Below are positions 52,412-61,126 of a stretch of 64,000 nucleotides of DNA, piece by piece. Every line of letters starts with the position of its first letter. Position 1 is the first letter of the stretch. Origin of the DNA: Psychroserpens burtonensis DSM 12212 (GTDB lineage Bacteria; Bacteroidota; Bacteroidia; Flavobacteriales; Flavobacteriaceae); contig NZ_AUDE01000019.1 in the NCBI RefSeq assembly GCF_000425305.1, positions 59,683-123,682 of the forward strand, given 5' to 3'. The notes below the pieces were generated by a model. The model was given only the letters and a program-made list of their open reading frames with translations. It searched no databases and had not been told where the DNA came from. Made by a program: the position numbers and the translations under genes.

Positions 52412-53190
52412 AAATCGTAGAATATATCGGTTACAAAAACAGCAATAAAGTCGATAATAAATAATAGCAAAGAGGTTAATACTACGGCAGAATTTGCTGC
52501 TTTACCGACACCAGCAGTACCTTTTTTACAGTAATAGCCTTTATAACAGCCTATGAGTCCTATGGCGAGACCAAAGAAGAATGATTTAATAGTTGCAGGC
52601 ATAACATCTCCAAACTCTAAAGAATCAAACACTTGATTAAAATATAGAATGAATGATACATTTCCTTTTACATTTTCTACTAAAAAAGAACCAAATAACG
52701 CAATGGCATCGCCAATGATTACTAATAAAGGAAGTGTAAACGTAACCGCTAAAACTCTAGTGACAACAAGATATTTGAAGGGGTTTGTGCCAGAGACTTC
52801 CATGGCATCAATTTGCTCTGTAACTCGCATTGAGCCAATTTCTGCACCTATACCAGATCCAATACGACCAGCACATACCAATGCGGTGAGGATAGGCCCA
52901 ATTTCTCTAACAATGGAAATGCTTACCATAGATGGCATCCATGATACAGCTCCAAATTCCATAAGAGTTGGTCGTGTTTGTAATGTTAAAACCAAACCAA
53001 TAATAAAACCAGTAACACATACTAATAACAAGGATTTGTTTCCCATGTTGTAGCATTGGTTTAAAAATTCTTTAAACTCAAATGGGCGTTTAAAGACTTC
53101 TTTGAAAAAGCGTCCAGTAAAATAGGATAAATCTCCTATTTCAATTAAAAACAAATCCAATTGAGCTTTAATTTTTTGCATACCTGACAT
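52408..53190 (-). CDS. MlaE-type ABC permease
   Basis: 260 residues with five to six membrane helices. The MlaE family core is present: LVLTLQTRPTLMEFGAV, VREIGPILTALVCAGRIGSGIGAEIGSMRVTEQIDAMEVSG (the EQ-loop coupling helix), and GKAANSAVV near the end. It forms the inner-membrane channel of the phospholipid transporter. First gene of the Mla operon, behind a perfect TGAT-type promoter. Confidence 0.93.
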   Translation of the reverse strand: MSGMQKIKAQLDLFLIEIGDLSYFTGRFFKEVFKRPFEFKEFLNQCYNMGNKSLLLVCVTGFIIGLVLTLQTRPTLMEFGAVSWMPSMVSISIVREIGPILTALVCAGRIGSGIGAEIGSMRVTEQIDAMEVSGTNPFKYLVVTRVLAVTFTLPLLVIIGDAIALFGSFLVENVKGNVSFILYFNQVFDSLEFGDVMPATIKSFFFGLAIGLIGCYKGYYCKKGTAGVGKAANSAVVLTSLLLFIIDFIAVFVTDIFYDL

Positions 53191-53209
53191 ACTTAGTTTA
53201 AAGTCTTAT

Positions 53210-53253
53210 CAAATTTATAGTAATACAGCTTTGTAAAAAATGATATAAATCAT
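53210..53253 (-). promoter_or_regulatory. TGAT-type Crp/Fnr promoter of the Mla operon
   Basis: Palindrome ATGATATAAATCAT at 53240-53253, a 22-bp gap, and on the minus strand a perfect -7 box TAAATTTG (53217-53210). Predicted start near 53205, 15 nt before mlaE. Confidence 0.74.
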
Positions 53254-53605
53254 ATCAATGAACTCACAAATATCATTTCACTTGCCTCTCAATAACCCTG
53301 ATTTGTGTCATACTGAATATTTTGAATATTATGATAATAGGCTTGGTGCTATGTGAAGGGTTGTCGAGAGCTGCAGCATATATTTCTGGTTCTAATACAG
53401 GAGTTATAATGGCTTCTTAGATGCGTCTAATATATGTCAATGAGTCTCATAATTGGAGATTTAAAATATTCTTATATAGTCATAGCGCGCGCTTTTGTAT
53501 TAAAAGCGATTCAAGAGGGTTGTAGGGAATTTCAAGATTGTGATTTAGTGATTTCATCAAAAATAGCTAAATAACTATAGCGCATTGGATAAAAAAAAAC
53601 ACCTT
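53254..53605. other. Gene-free stretch with unclear coding remains
   Basis: About 350 bases between the Mla promoter and the HMA gene. A few short frames are present but none has a recognisable motif; possibly a worn-out gene. No hairpin or palindromic site is seen. Confidence 0.35.
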
Positions 53606-53875
53606 ATGAGAATTAAAGTTCATATACAAAACCTGCATTGTGGTGGTGGCGAGAATACAATTATAAATAGACTTTCCGAAGGGATAAATATTAGTGATGT
53701 TGAAATTAGTCAAGAACATGCTGCTGTGGCTTTTGATTATCACACAAATCATGATTTTGAAGCTGCAAAACACCCGTTATCTAGAATAGGTTATCCCATT
53801 GTGGGCAAAGAAAACAAATTAAAGACCAAACCGCGATCTTATTTGAGTTTCGTCTTTGGTAAAATTAAAAAATGA
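53606..53875 (+). CDS. HMA-like small protein with one metal Cys lost
   Basis: 89 residues from ATG 53606 (MRIKVHIQNLHCGGGENTI). A heavy-metal-associated ferredoxin-like fold is visible up to about residue 65 (SRIGYPIVG), then a basic tail. The metal motif of this group is CGGC; here it reads CGGG, so the second cysteine (TGC) has become Gly (GGC). It may have lost metal binding, or bind with other ligands. An earlier TTG start is possible but gives no better N-terminus. Confidence 0.72.
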   Translation: MRIKVHIQNLHCGGGENTIINRLSEGINISDVEISQEHAAVAFDYHTNHDFEAAKHPLSRIGYPIVGKENKLKTKPRSYLSFVFGKIKK

Positions 53876-53909
53876 TTAAAGTAATATCATTAATTTAATT
53901 ACCCTTCAA

Positions 53910-54839
53910 ATGCTAAAAACAGGCTTTAAGATTATTACAGTATTCGTTTTATAAAAGCTTTGCTGTCCCAGAGATAAAGATGTGATTGTGTCTTCAAATC
54001 TATTAGGGAGTATCGCTTTAGTTGATTTAGTAGAACCAAATAATATTGAAATAAAACACAATGTCATTTTATAAAATTACTTTGAATATTTGGATTCTAT
54101 TGTCTCTAAATATGATTCGTTAACATCTTATGAACTAACTGAACATCATTTGGTGAGAGCTAATCCTTGGATTATAAATACACTGCAAAATACAGATTAT
54201 TATAAAATGATGGAGAGAGATTCATTTGTTTATAATCAAAAAAAGATGATTGCTTTATCGAAAGGCAATTTAATTTTAATTCCAGATTCTATTCAAGCTA
54301 AAAATCTTTTAAAGGCTTTTCAAAAAATAATAATAGATATTAACATCCCTGAATTTAAACTTCGCATTTCCGAGGATACCATTCAACTCTCTGAATTTCT
54401 AGTAAGAGTAGGTAGGAATGAAAAAAAATATTTAGAAATGTCTGGTAGAGTTCAGGATTTAAAAACAAAAACGGGAGAAGGTTACATCGTTAACCATGCC
54501 TGTAATCCCAGATACATAAATCCTACAAATAACCATGAATATTTTGTAACCAAGAGAGACGATGATAAAGTGACTAAGTTACCTCAAATCCCTTTTATTG
54601 AAACTGAAATTAATGGGTTGCGACATGGTCAATTAATACATCCTACCATAAATCCAATATCTCTAGGTAAAGTCTATTCTAATGGTTGTATTGCAATAAG
54701 GGAGGCAGATGCTTGGGTGATTTATTATTATGCACCAATGAACACCAAAGTAAAAATTAGATATGACTTAAATATTGTTGATGCTGACGGTAAAACTCTA
54801 GTATTAAAGGATATTTATGGTTATAACAAGAAAAGTTAG
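53910..54839 (+). pseudogene. L,D-transpeptidase gene with two in-frame stops
   Basis: One frame from ATG 53910 reads MLKTGFKIITVFVL, TAA (53952-53954), KLCCPRDKD... (a lipobox-like cysteine pair), then TAA again at 54072-54074, then NYFEYLDSIVSKYDS and an open 249-codon run from 54090. The last part is a YkuD-type catalytic domain: RHGQLIHPTINP, then SNGCIAIREADAW with the catalytic Cys. The enzyme would crosslink peptidoglycan or attach proteins to it. The signal-peptide part is cut off by the stops, so export is unlikely. It ends by overlapping the convergent dehydrogenase gene by 4 nt. Confidence 0.7.
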
Positions 54840-55834
54840 TTTATTTCGGTTAATTCGTATTCAGATTCCTGTCCCGACTCCCAACAATCTAAATTATATA
54901 TAGTTGTCTGTGCAATGTTTGTAAGCGCTTCATCAGTTAGAAAAGCATGATGACCTGTGATAAGGACATTTGGCATCGCATTTAATATTAATAGAAGATC
55001 ATCATCTGGTAGGTCTTGAGAACAATCTTTAAAAAAGACACCTTTTTCTTTTTCATAGACATCAATACCTAAAGCTCCAATCTTTCCTTTTTTTAGACCT
55101 TCGATAACGTCTTCGGTATTAATTACAGATCCTCTTGCAGTGTTGATAAGAATAACATCATCCTTCATTTCATAAATTAAATCTTCATTTATCATCTGAT
55201 AGGTTTCAGTAGTTAAAGGTACGTGAAGAGAAATAATGTCTGCTTTATTACATAAATTTTCTAGAGTTGTATATTGCATGTGATATTTATCAACCAGTTC
55301 ATTGTTTTTTTCAACATCATAGCCTAACAGTTTACAGCCAAAGCCATGCATTATTTTGCTCATTACAGAACCAATCTTTCCAGTACCTATAATGCCAATA
55401 GTCTTGTTGTTGAGGTCAAAGCCAACGAGATTATTTAGATTAAAATTGTAATGGTTGACTCGAAAATTAGATTCAATCAATTTTCTGTTAAGTGCTAATA
55501 ATAAAGCCACAGCATGCTCAGCAATAGCATAAGGTGAGTATGCAGGAATATTTGCTACTTTCAAGTTTAATCTTGAAGCAGTTCTTAAGTTGACATTATC
55601 ATGACCAACGGAGCGCAGCGTAATATAATTGACACCAAAACCTTTGAGTTTTTCAACGGTGATAAAATCGGCTTCATCAGCTGAGAATATGGATATAGCA
55701 TCGAAACCTACAGCTTCCATGGTCGTTTCTGATGATAAGGCATCTTCAAAAAAAGTTAGTTGATGTTTTCTGTGATTGGCTTGTTCCAAATATGGAATTT
55801 CAAAATCTTTGGCGCTGTAAACGAGTACTTTCAT
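54836..55834 (-). CDS. ldhA: D-lactate dehydrogenase-type 2-hydroxyacid dehydrogenase
   Basis: 332 residues. NAD-binding motif GTGKIGS near residues 151-157, catalytic Arg in NTARGSV near 234, Glu and His in the LITGHHAFLT block near 295. The N-terminal VYSAKDFEIPYLEQANH and the length fit fermentative D-lactate dehydrogenase. It would reduce pyruvate to lactate when oxygen is short. The TGAT-type palindrome in front supports low-oxygen control. Confidence 0.9.
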   Translation of the reverse strand: MKVLVYSAKDFEIPYLEQANHRKHQLTFFEDALSSETTMEAVGFDAISIFSADEADFITVEKLKGFGVNYITLRSVGHDNVNLRTASRLNLKVANIPAYSPYAIAEHAVALLLALNRKLIESNFRVNHYNFNLNNLVGFDLNNKTIGIIGTGKIGSVMSKIMHGFGCKLLGYDVEKNNELVDKYHMQYTTLENLCNKADIISLHVPLTTETYQMINEDLIYEMKDDVILINTARGSVINTEDVIEGLKKGKIGALGIDVYEKEKGVFFKDCSQDLPDDDLLLILNAMPNVLITGHHAFLTDEALTNIAQTTIYNLDCWESGQESEYELTEIN

Positions 55835-55861
55835 GATAAATTAATGATTGGTATGTGTCAG

Positions 55862-55905
55862 TAAATTTATTAAGAAGAATTTGGGTTTTATATGATATTG
55901 GTCAT
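55862..55905 (-). promoter_or_regulatory. TGAT-type Crp/Fnr promoter of the lactate dehydrogenase
   Basis: ATGATATTGGTCAT at 55892-55905 (second arm GTCA), a 22-bp gap, and on the minus strand TAAATTTA (55869-55862). Predicted start near 55857, 23 nt before the gene. Confidence 0.62.
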
Positions 55906-55974
55906 AAAGGATTTAAATAAATTAGTAATGGCATTTTGTGTTTTTAACAGTTAGTTTTTAATTTTAGCTAATGT

Positions 55975-56110
55975 TTGGACTATGGAAAGTAGCGTGTTTG
56001 CACGCGAGGGTTTTCCGAAGAAAAAAATCGGTAGCCAGTTCATACATAACTAATTTTGGTTAAGGTCAATGCCAGCAATAAATTATATACGGTTTTGGTA
56101 GTTGTTGGTT
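55975..56110. repeat. Degenerate intergenic repeat copy
   Basis: Contains GCAATAAATTATATACGGTT near 56070-56090, like the GCAATTAATTATA core shared by the other spacer repeats in 56.8-63.4 kb, and AACTAATTTTGGTTA nearby. Most divergent copy, lying after the minus-strand SnoaL-like gene. Confidence 0.4.
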
Positions 56111-56170
56111 TCTATTACTAGTATTAAAACTTTTAAAAAAGTTACTTTTAATTAGCTATTACCATCCTTT

Positions 56171-56734
56171 TTAATGTTCGTGCTTCCTAGTGAGATAGGT
56201 GACAGGAATAGATTGTCCCGTTTTTTCAACATCCCATATAATGGAGTTAATTAACCATTTACCATCCACCTTCACTACTTGAAAGCTGTTAACTCCCTTT
56301 TCTCCAATCTTTTCGGCGCCATCAAAGTAAGAAGCATAGGCGCTAATGCGGTGCCCAATGTTACCAAAATATTCAGTTTTCCCTCCCAATTCTACTTCAT
56401 TGAAAGCTGTTATTTCGCCGCTATTAATAGCGCCTTTGAATCCTGAAATAAAGTCATCTATGTTTGAGAATACCAAGCTATCACCACGAAAGTTGTACGT
56501 CGTGGCATCATTGGTGAAGATAGCTCTCAAGGCTTCATGATCTAGTGTTGTTCCTTTTTCGAAAGAAATTAAAGCATAAGCATCCTTCACAACTTGGTTG
56601 ATGGCTTTCTCTTTTTTTGAGACAGTTGTTTCTACCTTAGTCATTGTTTGCTTCGCTTCAGAATTATCTGGATTTTGGTTGCAGGAATAAAAACCAGTAA
56701 GAAATAGACATACTATAAATGTAACGTTTTTCAT
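56171..56734 (-). CDS. SnoaL/NTF2-like lipoprotein
   Basis: 187 residues. Lipobox FYSC (Cys18), a short spacer, then an NTF2-like cone fold: INQVVKDAYALISFEKGT, LRAIFTNDATTYN, and the end strand GVNSFQVVKVDGKWLINSIIWDVE. Such domains bind small hydrophobic ligands or act as simple hydrolases; no catalytic set is evident. Minus strand like the other accessory genes of this region. Confidence 0.78.
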   Translation of the reverse strand: MKNVTFIVCLFLTGFYSCNQNPDNSEAKQTMTKVETTVSKKEKAINQVVKDAYALISFEKGTTLDHEALRAIFTNDATTYNFRGDSLVFSNIDDFISGFKGAINSGEITAFNEVELGGKTEYFGNIGHRISAYASYFDGAEKIGEKGVNSFQVVKVDGKWLINSIIWDVEKTGQSIPVTYLTRKHEH

Positions 56735-56867
56735 AAGTAAAGGTTTAGAGTTTGATTAAAATTAAAACACTGGTTGTTATTCAGAATATTTGAAAGAATT
56801 TTATCATATATTTTCATTTCTTTTTTCAATGATTACCAATATTTTTTTTTAGGTCTTTTGATTGATT

Positions 56868-56962
56868 TATGTACTAAAATTAGTGAATAAATCACAGATG
56901 TAAAATCTATAAGAATTTTCATTTATAAATGAGAACTAGCACTACATTATATAGTGTGTTAG
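56868..56962. repeat. Intergenic repeat copy after the DUF6090 gene
   Basis: Carries ACTAAAATTAGTGAATAAAT, AAAATCTATAAGAATTTT as a small stem, then GAACTAGCACTACATTATA and GTGTTAGTC at the end. Same order of blocks as the copies at 61018 and 61661. Confidence 0.55.
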
Positions 56963-56969
56963 TCTTTCA

Positions 56970-57713
56970 TTATTTTTTATTTGTTAATTCGATACGAATA
57001 AATTCAATTAATTCATTGTTTGATTTTAATAATTCAGTGTTATTGTTCAACAAATCGTTATTAATCGACAAACTCCATCCTGAACTTTGTTTTAATTTTC
57101 TGTATGCAGGGGAATCATTACTGCTAAAAAAGGCTTTTGCATAAGGAAAAGGTTCTTTTTCACTTCTCCAAAACCAAAAATCAGTAAAATCAGAACCGTA
57201 AAATAATGCTCTAAACTCTTTTCTCTGTTCCTTGTTTTGGTAAATGCTTTCATCAAGGAATTGATAATATGCCAGGATATTATTAACCAGGTCCTCATTA
57301 GATAAACTATATATTCTACCAGAATTAAGCATTTCATCGTAGGTTGTAGTTCGCGGATTTAAATTTTTGTGCGTTGCACCGTAAAAAAACATAACTTCTT
57401 TTATCTCATCATCAGATAATGCTTCTTTAAATATAATGTCTTTAGCACTTTTCAAATAGTCCCTAAATCCAGTGTAAAACTCAATATTACTCAAATAACG
57501 TTTGTTATCGCTATTTAAGTCTTGAATTAGCTTTTGTAAGGTTGCTGTTTCTTCTGAATGTATTCTTTGTTCGTTTTTCCAATCATTAATAGCCAAAGCC
57601 ATTAATATTCCAATGATAACAAGCGTAATCTCTCCAATAGCGTAAATTAGATATTTACTGAATTTATTTTCAGTCAGCATATTTTTGCGAATTTTTCTAA
57701 AGATATTTATCAT
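56970..57713 (-). CDS. DUF6090 family membrane protein
   Basis: 247 residues. Begins MINIFRKIRKNMLTENKFSK, then one membrane helix (YLIYAIGEITLVIIGILMALAINDW) and a long helical periplasmic or cytoplasmic domain, the standard DUF6090 layout. This family occurs in many copies in Flavobacteriaceae accessory regions and has no known function. It is flanked on both sides by the intergenic repeat. Confidence 0.85.
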   Translation of the reverse strand: MINIFRKIRKNMLTENKFSKYLIYAIGEITLVIIGILMALAINDWKNEQRIHSEETATLQKLIQDLNSDNKRYLSNIEFYTGFRDYLKSAKDIIFKEALSDDEIKEVMFFYGATHKNLNPRTTTYDEMLNSGRIYSLSNEDLVNNILAYYQFLDESIYQNKEQRKEFRALFYGSDFTDFWFWRSEKEPFPYAKAFFSSNDSPAYRKLKQSSGWSLSINNDLLNNNTELLKSNNELIEFIRIELTNKK

Positions 57714-57734
57714 TGGTTAGTTGTTGGTCCAAAT

Positions 57735-57905
57735 GGAGTAAAATATTTTGTGCATGATTAATTGTGTTGGTTAGCAACTAAAATAGCAAAAGAAAACGAA
57801 CCATGAGAAAATCTGTGGAGTTTTCGAGTATGTAAAGAATTGGCTATTAATTATATCTGCTATTCACTAACGTATTTTTATCTGAAGCTAACAAAACTGT
57901 ACCCA
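57735..57905. repeat. Intergenic repeat copy before the DUF6090 gene
   Basis: TGTTGGTTAGCAACTAAAAT, then GAAAATCTGTGGAGTTTTCG as an imperfect stem, then GGCTATTAATTATATCTGC and CACTAACG. In minus orientation it reads CGTTAG ... TTAATAGCC, matching the start of the other copies. Confidence 0.55.
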
Positions 57906-58098
57906 TCTTTGATTTGGCAATATCATGTGTGGTTTCTGCGCTGCTTCAACCACGAGGCTTTGTAATATTATGCATAAGCTACTGTAATTAAGCAACTTAA
58001 TCATTTATATGTGTTTATATGAAGCTAATTATGTCTTTCAATTTATAAAAGAGCATAAATTCAATCAAGTTCATTGTAGAGAATTCTATCTTTGCATT

Positions 58099-59955
58099 AT
58101 GCAACCTACAATTCTTTTTATCACACCTCCGTTTACCCAGTTAAACACAGCTTATCCGGCTTCTGCTTACCTTAAAGGGTTTCTAGAAGGATACGACATA
58201 TCTTTTTCACATTGTGATTTAAGTATTGAGTTATTTGCTTCCATTTTTACAAGTGATTTTCTGCGTGCTGTTTTTAAGGAAGCAGAAGATTTGGATAATT
58301 ATTATTATCCTGAGGTTAGTAAAATGAAAGAGCTTTATATTTCTAGAGTTGATGTGGTTATAGACTTTCTTCAAAAGCAGGATATTAAAACTGCAAATAA
58401 AATTTTGGAAGCTCATTTTTTACCTTTAGGACATAGGTTACTTCATGTTAATACTGAAATTAAATGGGAAGCTGGGGAAATAGGAGTTATAGATAAAGCA
58501 AAGCATTTCGCAACACTTTTTATAGAAGAAATAGGTGATTTTATTCAGGCGAATGTAGATGAGTTTTTTGCATTTACTAAATATGCTGAGCAAATTGCCA
58601 CCTCAGCCAGTAGTTTTCATCAATTAGATGAATTATTGAGTTATCAACCTACACTCATCGAAGATGAAATGATGGATATCTTAGAAGAGAAAATTCAAAT
58701 ATATACTCCTGATTTAGTTTGCTTTACGATTCCTTTTCCTGGAAATTTGTTTGCAGCATTACGTTGTTCTCAATTTATTAAACAGTTTTTCCCTGATATT
58801 CATATTGCATTTGGCGGAGGGTATTGTAACACAGAATTGCGTTCGCTTAAAGATCCTAGAATTTTTAAATTTATTGATTTTATATCTTTGGACGATGGTG
58901 AAGGTCCATTACTAAAAATAGTTAATTATCTTGAAGGTATCGTTGACATAAATGAACTTGAAAGAACCTTTGTACTAGAAAACAATCAAGTAATTTATAA
59001 GAATAAAATTCCAAATACCATTTTTCATCATAGAAACTTGCCTGCACCAAATTATTCTGGATTACCTTTTGATAAATATGTGTCCTTTTTGGATGTGGTA
59101 AATCCAATGCATCGCATGTGGACAGATGCGCGATGGAATAAATTGACTATTTCTCATGGATGTTATTGGAAACAATGCTCATTTTGTGATGTAAGTTTGG
59201 ATTATATAGGCAATTACCAAAACACAACTGCTGAAGACTTAGTGGATAAAATTGAGAAAATAATTAAAGATACAGGTATTACTGGTTTTCATTTTGTTGA
59301 TGAAGCTGCTCCACCTAAAATGTTAAGAGCTTTATCAAATAAATTGGTGGAGCGACATGTAAACATCACGTGGTGGACAAACATTCGATTTGAAAAAACA
59401 TTTGACTTTGAATTATGCCAGTTAATGGCAAAATCGGGATGTATTGCTGTTACAGGTGGATTGGAGGTCGCCTCAGACAGATTGTTGACTAAGATGAAAA
59501 AAGGAGTTGATATAGCCCAAGTTGCAAGAGTTACTCATAATTTTTCTAAAAATAATATTATGGTTCATGCGTATCTGATGTATGGATTCCCTACCCAAAC
59601 CGAGCAAGAAACCATTGATTCACTAGAAGTTGTGAAGCAATTATTTGAAGGAAATTGTATTCAGTCTGCATTTTGGCATTTATTCACAACGACCATTCAT
59701 AGTCCAATTGGTAAGAATCCTCAAGAATTTGGTATACAAATAACGGGACCTGTATTTGAAGGTTTTGCTCAAAACGATTTATACCATAAAGATCCTCAAG
59801 GAGCTGATCACCCCAAATATACTAAGGGCTTAAACCTCGCATTAAATAACTATTTAAATGGAGTAGGATTCAAAGAGGAGCTGAAAAATTGGTTTGACTT
59901 TCCAGTCCTTTCAACCAGTCATCCAGAGGGCTTAATCAAAAGTTTTTTATCTTAA
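58099..59955 (+). CDS. B12-binding radical SAM protein with CX4CX2C motif
   Basis: 618 residues when started at ATG 58099 (MQPTILFITPPFTQLNT). This start is preferred because a perfect -7 box TATCTTTG ends 5 nt before it; a longer frame to 58009 adds a non-conserved tail. The N-terminal half has a cobalamin-binding Rossmann-type domain (ending VCFTIPFPGNLFAALR, HIAFGGGYCN). The radical SAM domain has GCYWKQCSFCD, with Cys355, Cys360 and Cys363, i.e. CX4CX2C rather than CX3CX2C. The downstream FHFVDEAAPPKML and GLEVASDRLL motifs are as in related enzymes. The substrate is unknown. It is the only plus-strand gene between 56 and 63 kb. Confidence 0.85.
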   Translation: MQPTILFITPPFTQLNTAYPASAYLKGFLEGYDISFSHCDLSIELFASIFTSDFLRAVFKEAEDLDNYYYPEVSKMKELYISRVDVVIDFLQKQDIKTANKILEAHFLPLGHRLLHVNTEIKWEAGEIGVIDKAKHFATLFIEEIGDFIQANVDEFFAFTKYAEQIATSASSFHQLDELLSYQPTLIEDEMMDILEEKIQIYTPDLVCFTIPFPGNLFAALRCSQFIKQFFPDIHIAFGGGYCNTELRSLKDPRIFKFIDFISLDDGEGPLLKIVNYLEGIVDINELERTFVLENNQVIYKNKIPNTIFHHRNLPAPNYSGLPFDKYVSFLDVVNPMHRMWTDARWNKLTISHGCYWKQCSFCDVSLDYIGNYQNTTAEDLVDKIEKIIKDTGITGFHFVDEAAPPKMLRALSNKLVERHVNITWWTNIRFEKTFDFELCQLMAKSGCIAVTGGLEVASDRLLTKMKKGVDIAQVARVTHNFSKNNIMVHAYLMYGFPTQTEQETIDSLEVVKQLFEGNCIQSAFWHLFTTTIHSPIGKNPQEFGIQITGPVFEGFAQNDLYHKDPQGADHPKYTKGLNLALNNYLNGVGFKEELKNWFDFPVLSTSHPEGLIKSFLS

Positions 59956-60039
59956 ATTAAAACCTAAAGAGTGTCTATTATGTCTCTTTCACTTTTTTAA
60001 CGATGTGTTTTTAACGTAATTCACAAATGTGAATATTTG

Positions 60040-60165
60040 GTGTCTGTTTAGATTCTGTGTAAGCAACTAAGCTGATAACCGAAAACGAGCTAGAGTGAAA
60101 TCTGTAGGGTTTTTTGATTACAAATAGAACGATAAGTTGACTATAAGCATAGTTAACTACAGTAT
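60040..60165. repeat. Degenerate intergenic repeat copy
   Basis: TGTAAGCAACTAAGCTGATA, then AAATCTGTAGGGTTTTTTGATT as the stem region, then a diverged end. The order of blocks agrees with the other copies but the last part has drifted. It lies after the minus-strand TlpA-like pseudogene. Confidence 0.42.
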
Positions 60166-60169
60166 TTAT

Positions 60170-60979
60170 TCAGTTATTTTCTTTCTCTAGGAATGAAATC
60201 ATTTCCAAAGCCTTATTTGAAACTTTTAGTATACTTCTATTTTTATTTACTATGATGTGGGTTGGATAGATTTGTAAGTTTAGAGTTTTGTTAATAAATT
60301 CTTTTTGATTAGGAATTACGTCATATTTAAAAACCGTTTTTTCCAAAAAATCGTCTAATTCTGATTTTGAATCCAATGCCAAACTCAAAAAAATAATATC
60401 ATTACGGTTTTTGTGCTTTTCAACGAACTCATTTAATTCAGGAAACTCAGCTACACAAGCTCTGCAGTTGATAAACTAAGTTTTGAATATAATGGTTTTT
60501 CCTATTGTGTTTTCATTGTTGTAATGATTCCCATTAAGGTCAGTAAAGTCAAATTCAGGAAATTTCATGCTTTCCATTTTGAAGTGCTTAAGATTGGTCA
60601 ATGATTCATTTTTTATTGTAGTGCGAATACCTTTACTGGCTGAAGATTGCAATCTATAAAGTTTATATTGCTCAATTCCATCTATTGATTTTAACTTTAA
60701 AGGAATAAAATTTTTAGTGGTTAACTCTTCTAAAAATTGCTTTTTGTCTATTTTGGAACACTTTTCATTTAAGCCTATGAAACTTGAAGACAATGAGATA
60801 TTATTAGAGTAATAAGTCCATCATTTGGAAAAATCAGTTTCAAGTTCGTTGAAATTTACTTTAGATTTAAAACTTTTTGTCTTTTTTGTTGTATGCTGTT
60901 TTTCAGATTGTTCTTTGCAGGAAAAAATAAAAATCGAAAGAAGTAAAATTGTAATTATTTGGTTTCTACTCGTTGTCAT
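60170..60979 (-). pseudogene. TlpA-like thioredoxin lipoprotein gene with two Trp-to-stop changes
   Basis: One frame of 270 codons reads from ATG 60977-60979. A lipoprotein signal (LLLSIFIFSC) is followed by a domain ending FPEFDFTDLNGNHYNNENTI, then the redox region FINCRACVAEFPELNEF (CxxC) and a thioredoxin fold to the end (IYPTHIIVNK). Codon 53 is TGA (60821-60823) in FSK-stop-WTYYS and codon 168 is TAG (60476-60478) in KT-stop-FINC, where KTWFINC is expected. Everything else is in frame, so the loss is recent. The intact gene would make a periplasmic or outer-membrane thiol oxidoreductase. Confidence 0.78.
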
Positions 60980-61017
60980 TAAATTATGCTCAACTTTTAG
61001 TGTATGGTTTGTTAGGT

Positions 61018-61122
61018 GTTTAATTGACTAATTTAGTAAACAAATTACAGATATAAAATCCGCTAGTATTTTCGTAAGTAGTCTAGAACTTGGTAATTAA
61101 TTATAAACGGTGTTAGCAAAAG
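61018..61122. repeat. Intergenic repeat copy after the 170-aa gene
   Basis: GACTAATTTAGTAAACAAAT, TATAAAATCCGCTAGTATTTTCG as the stem, then GGTAATTAATTATAAACGG and TGTTAGCA. In minus orientation it begins TGCTAACACCG. One of the best kept copies. Confidence 0.62.
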
Positions 61123-61126
61123 TTTG

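Noticed and set aside
58009..58098. N-terminal extension of the radical SAM protein
   Set aside because: The -7 box TATCTTTG lies inside this stretch just before ATG 58099, and the conserved start MQPTILFITPPF begins there.
15852..60979. TGA read as tryptophan (recoding) to explain Trp-to-stop genes
   Set aside because: Intact genes in the window end with TGA (for example the HMA gene at 53875 and the DinB-like gene at 45931), one of the Trp losses is TAG, and the thioredoxin remnant also has a frameshift. Simple gene decay explains them.
60825..61031. 68-codon plus-strand frame
   Set aside because: It is the mirror of the signal-peptide part of the TlpA-like pseudogene on the minus strand, whose lipobox and thioredoxin motifs are clear.
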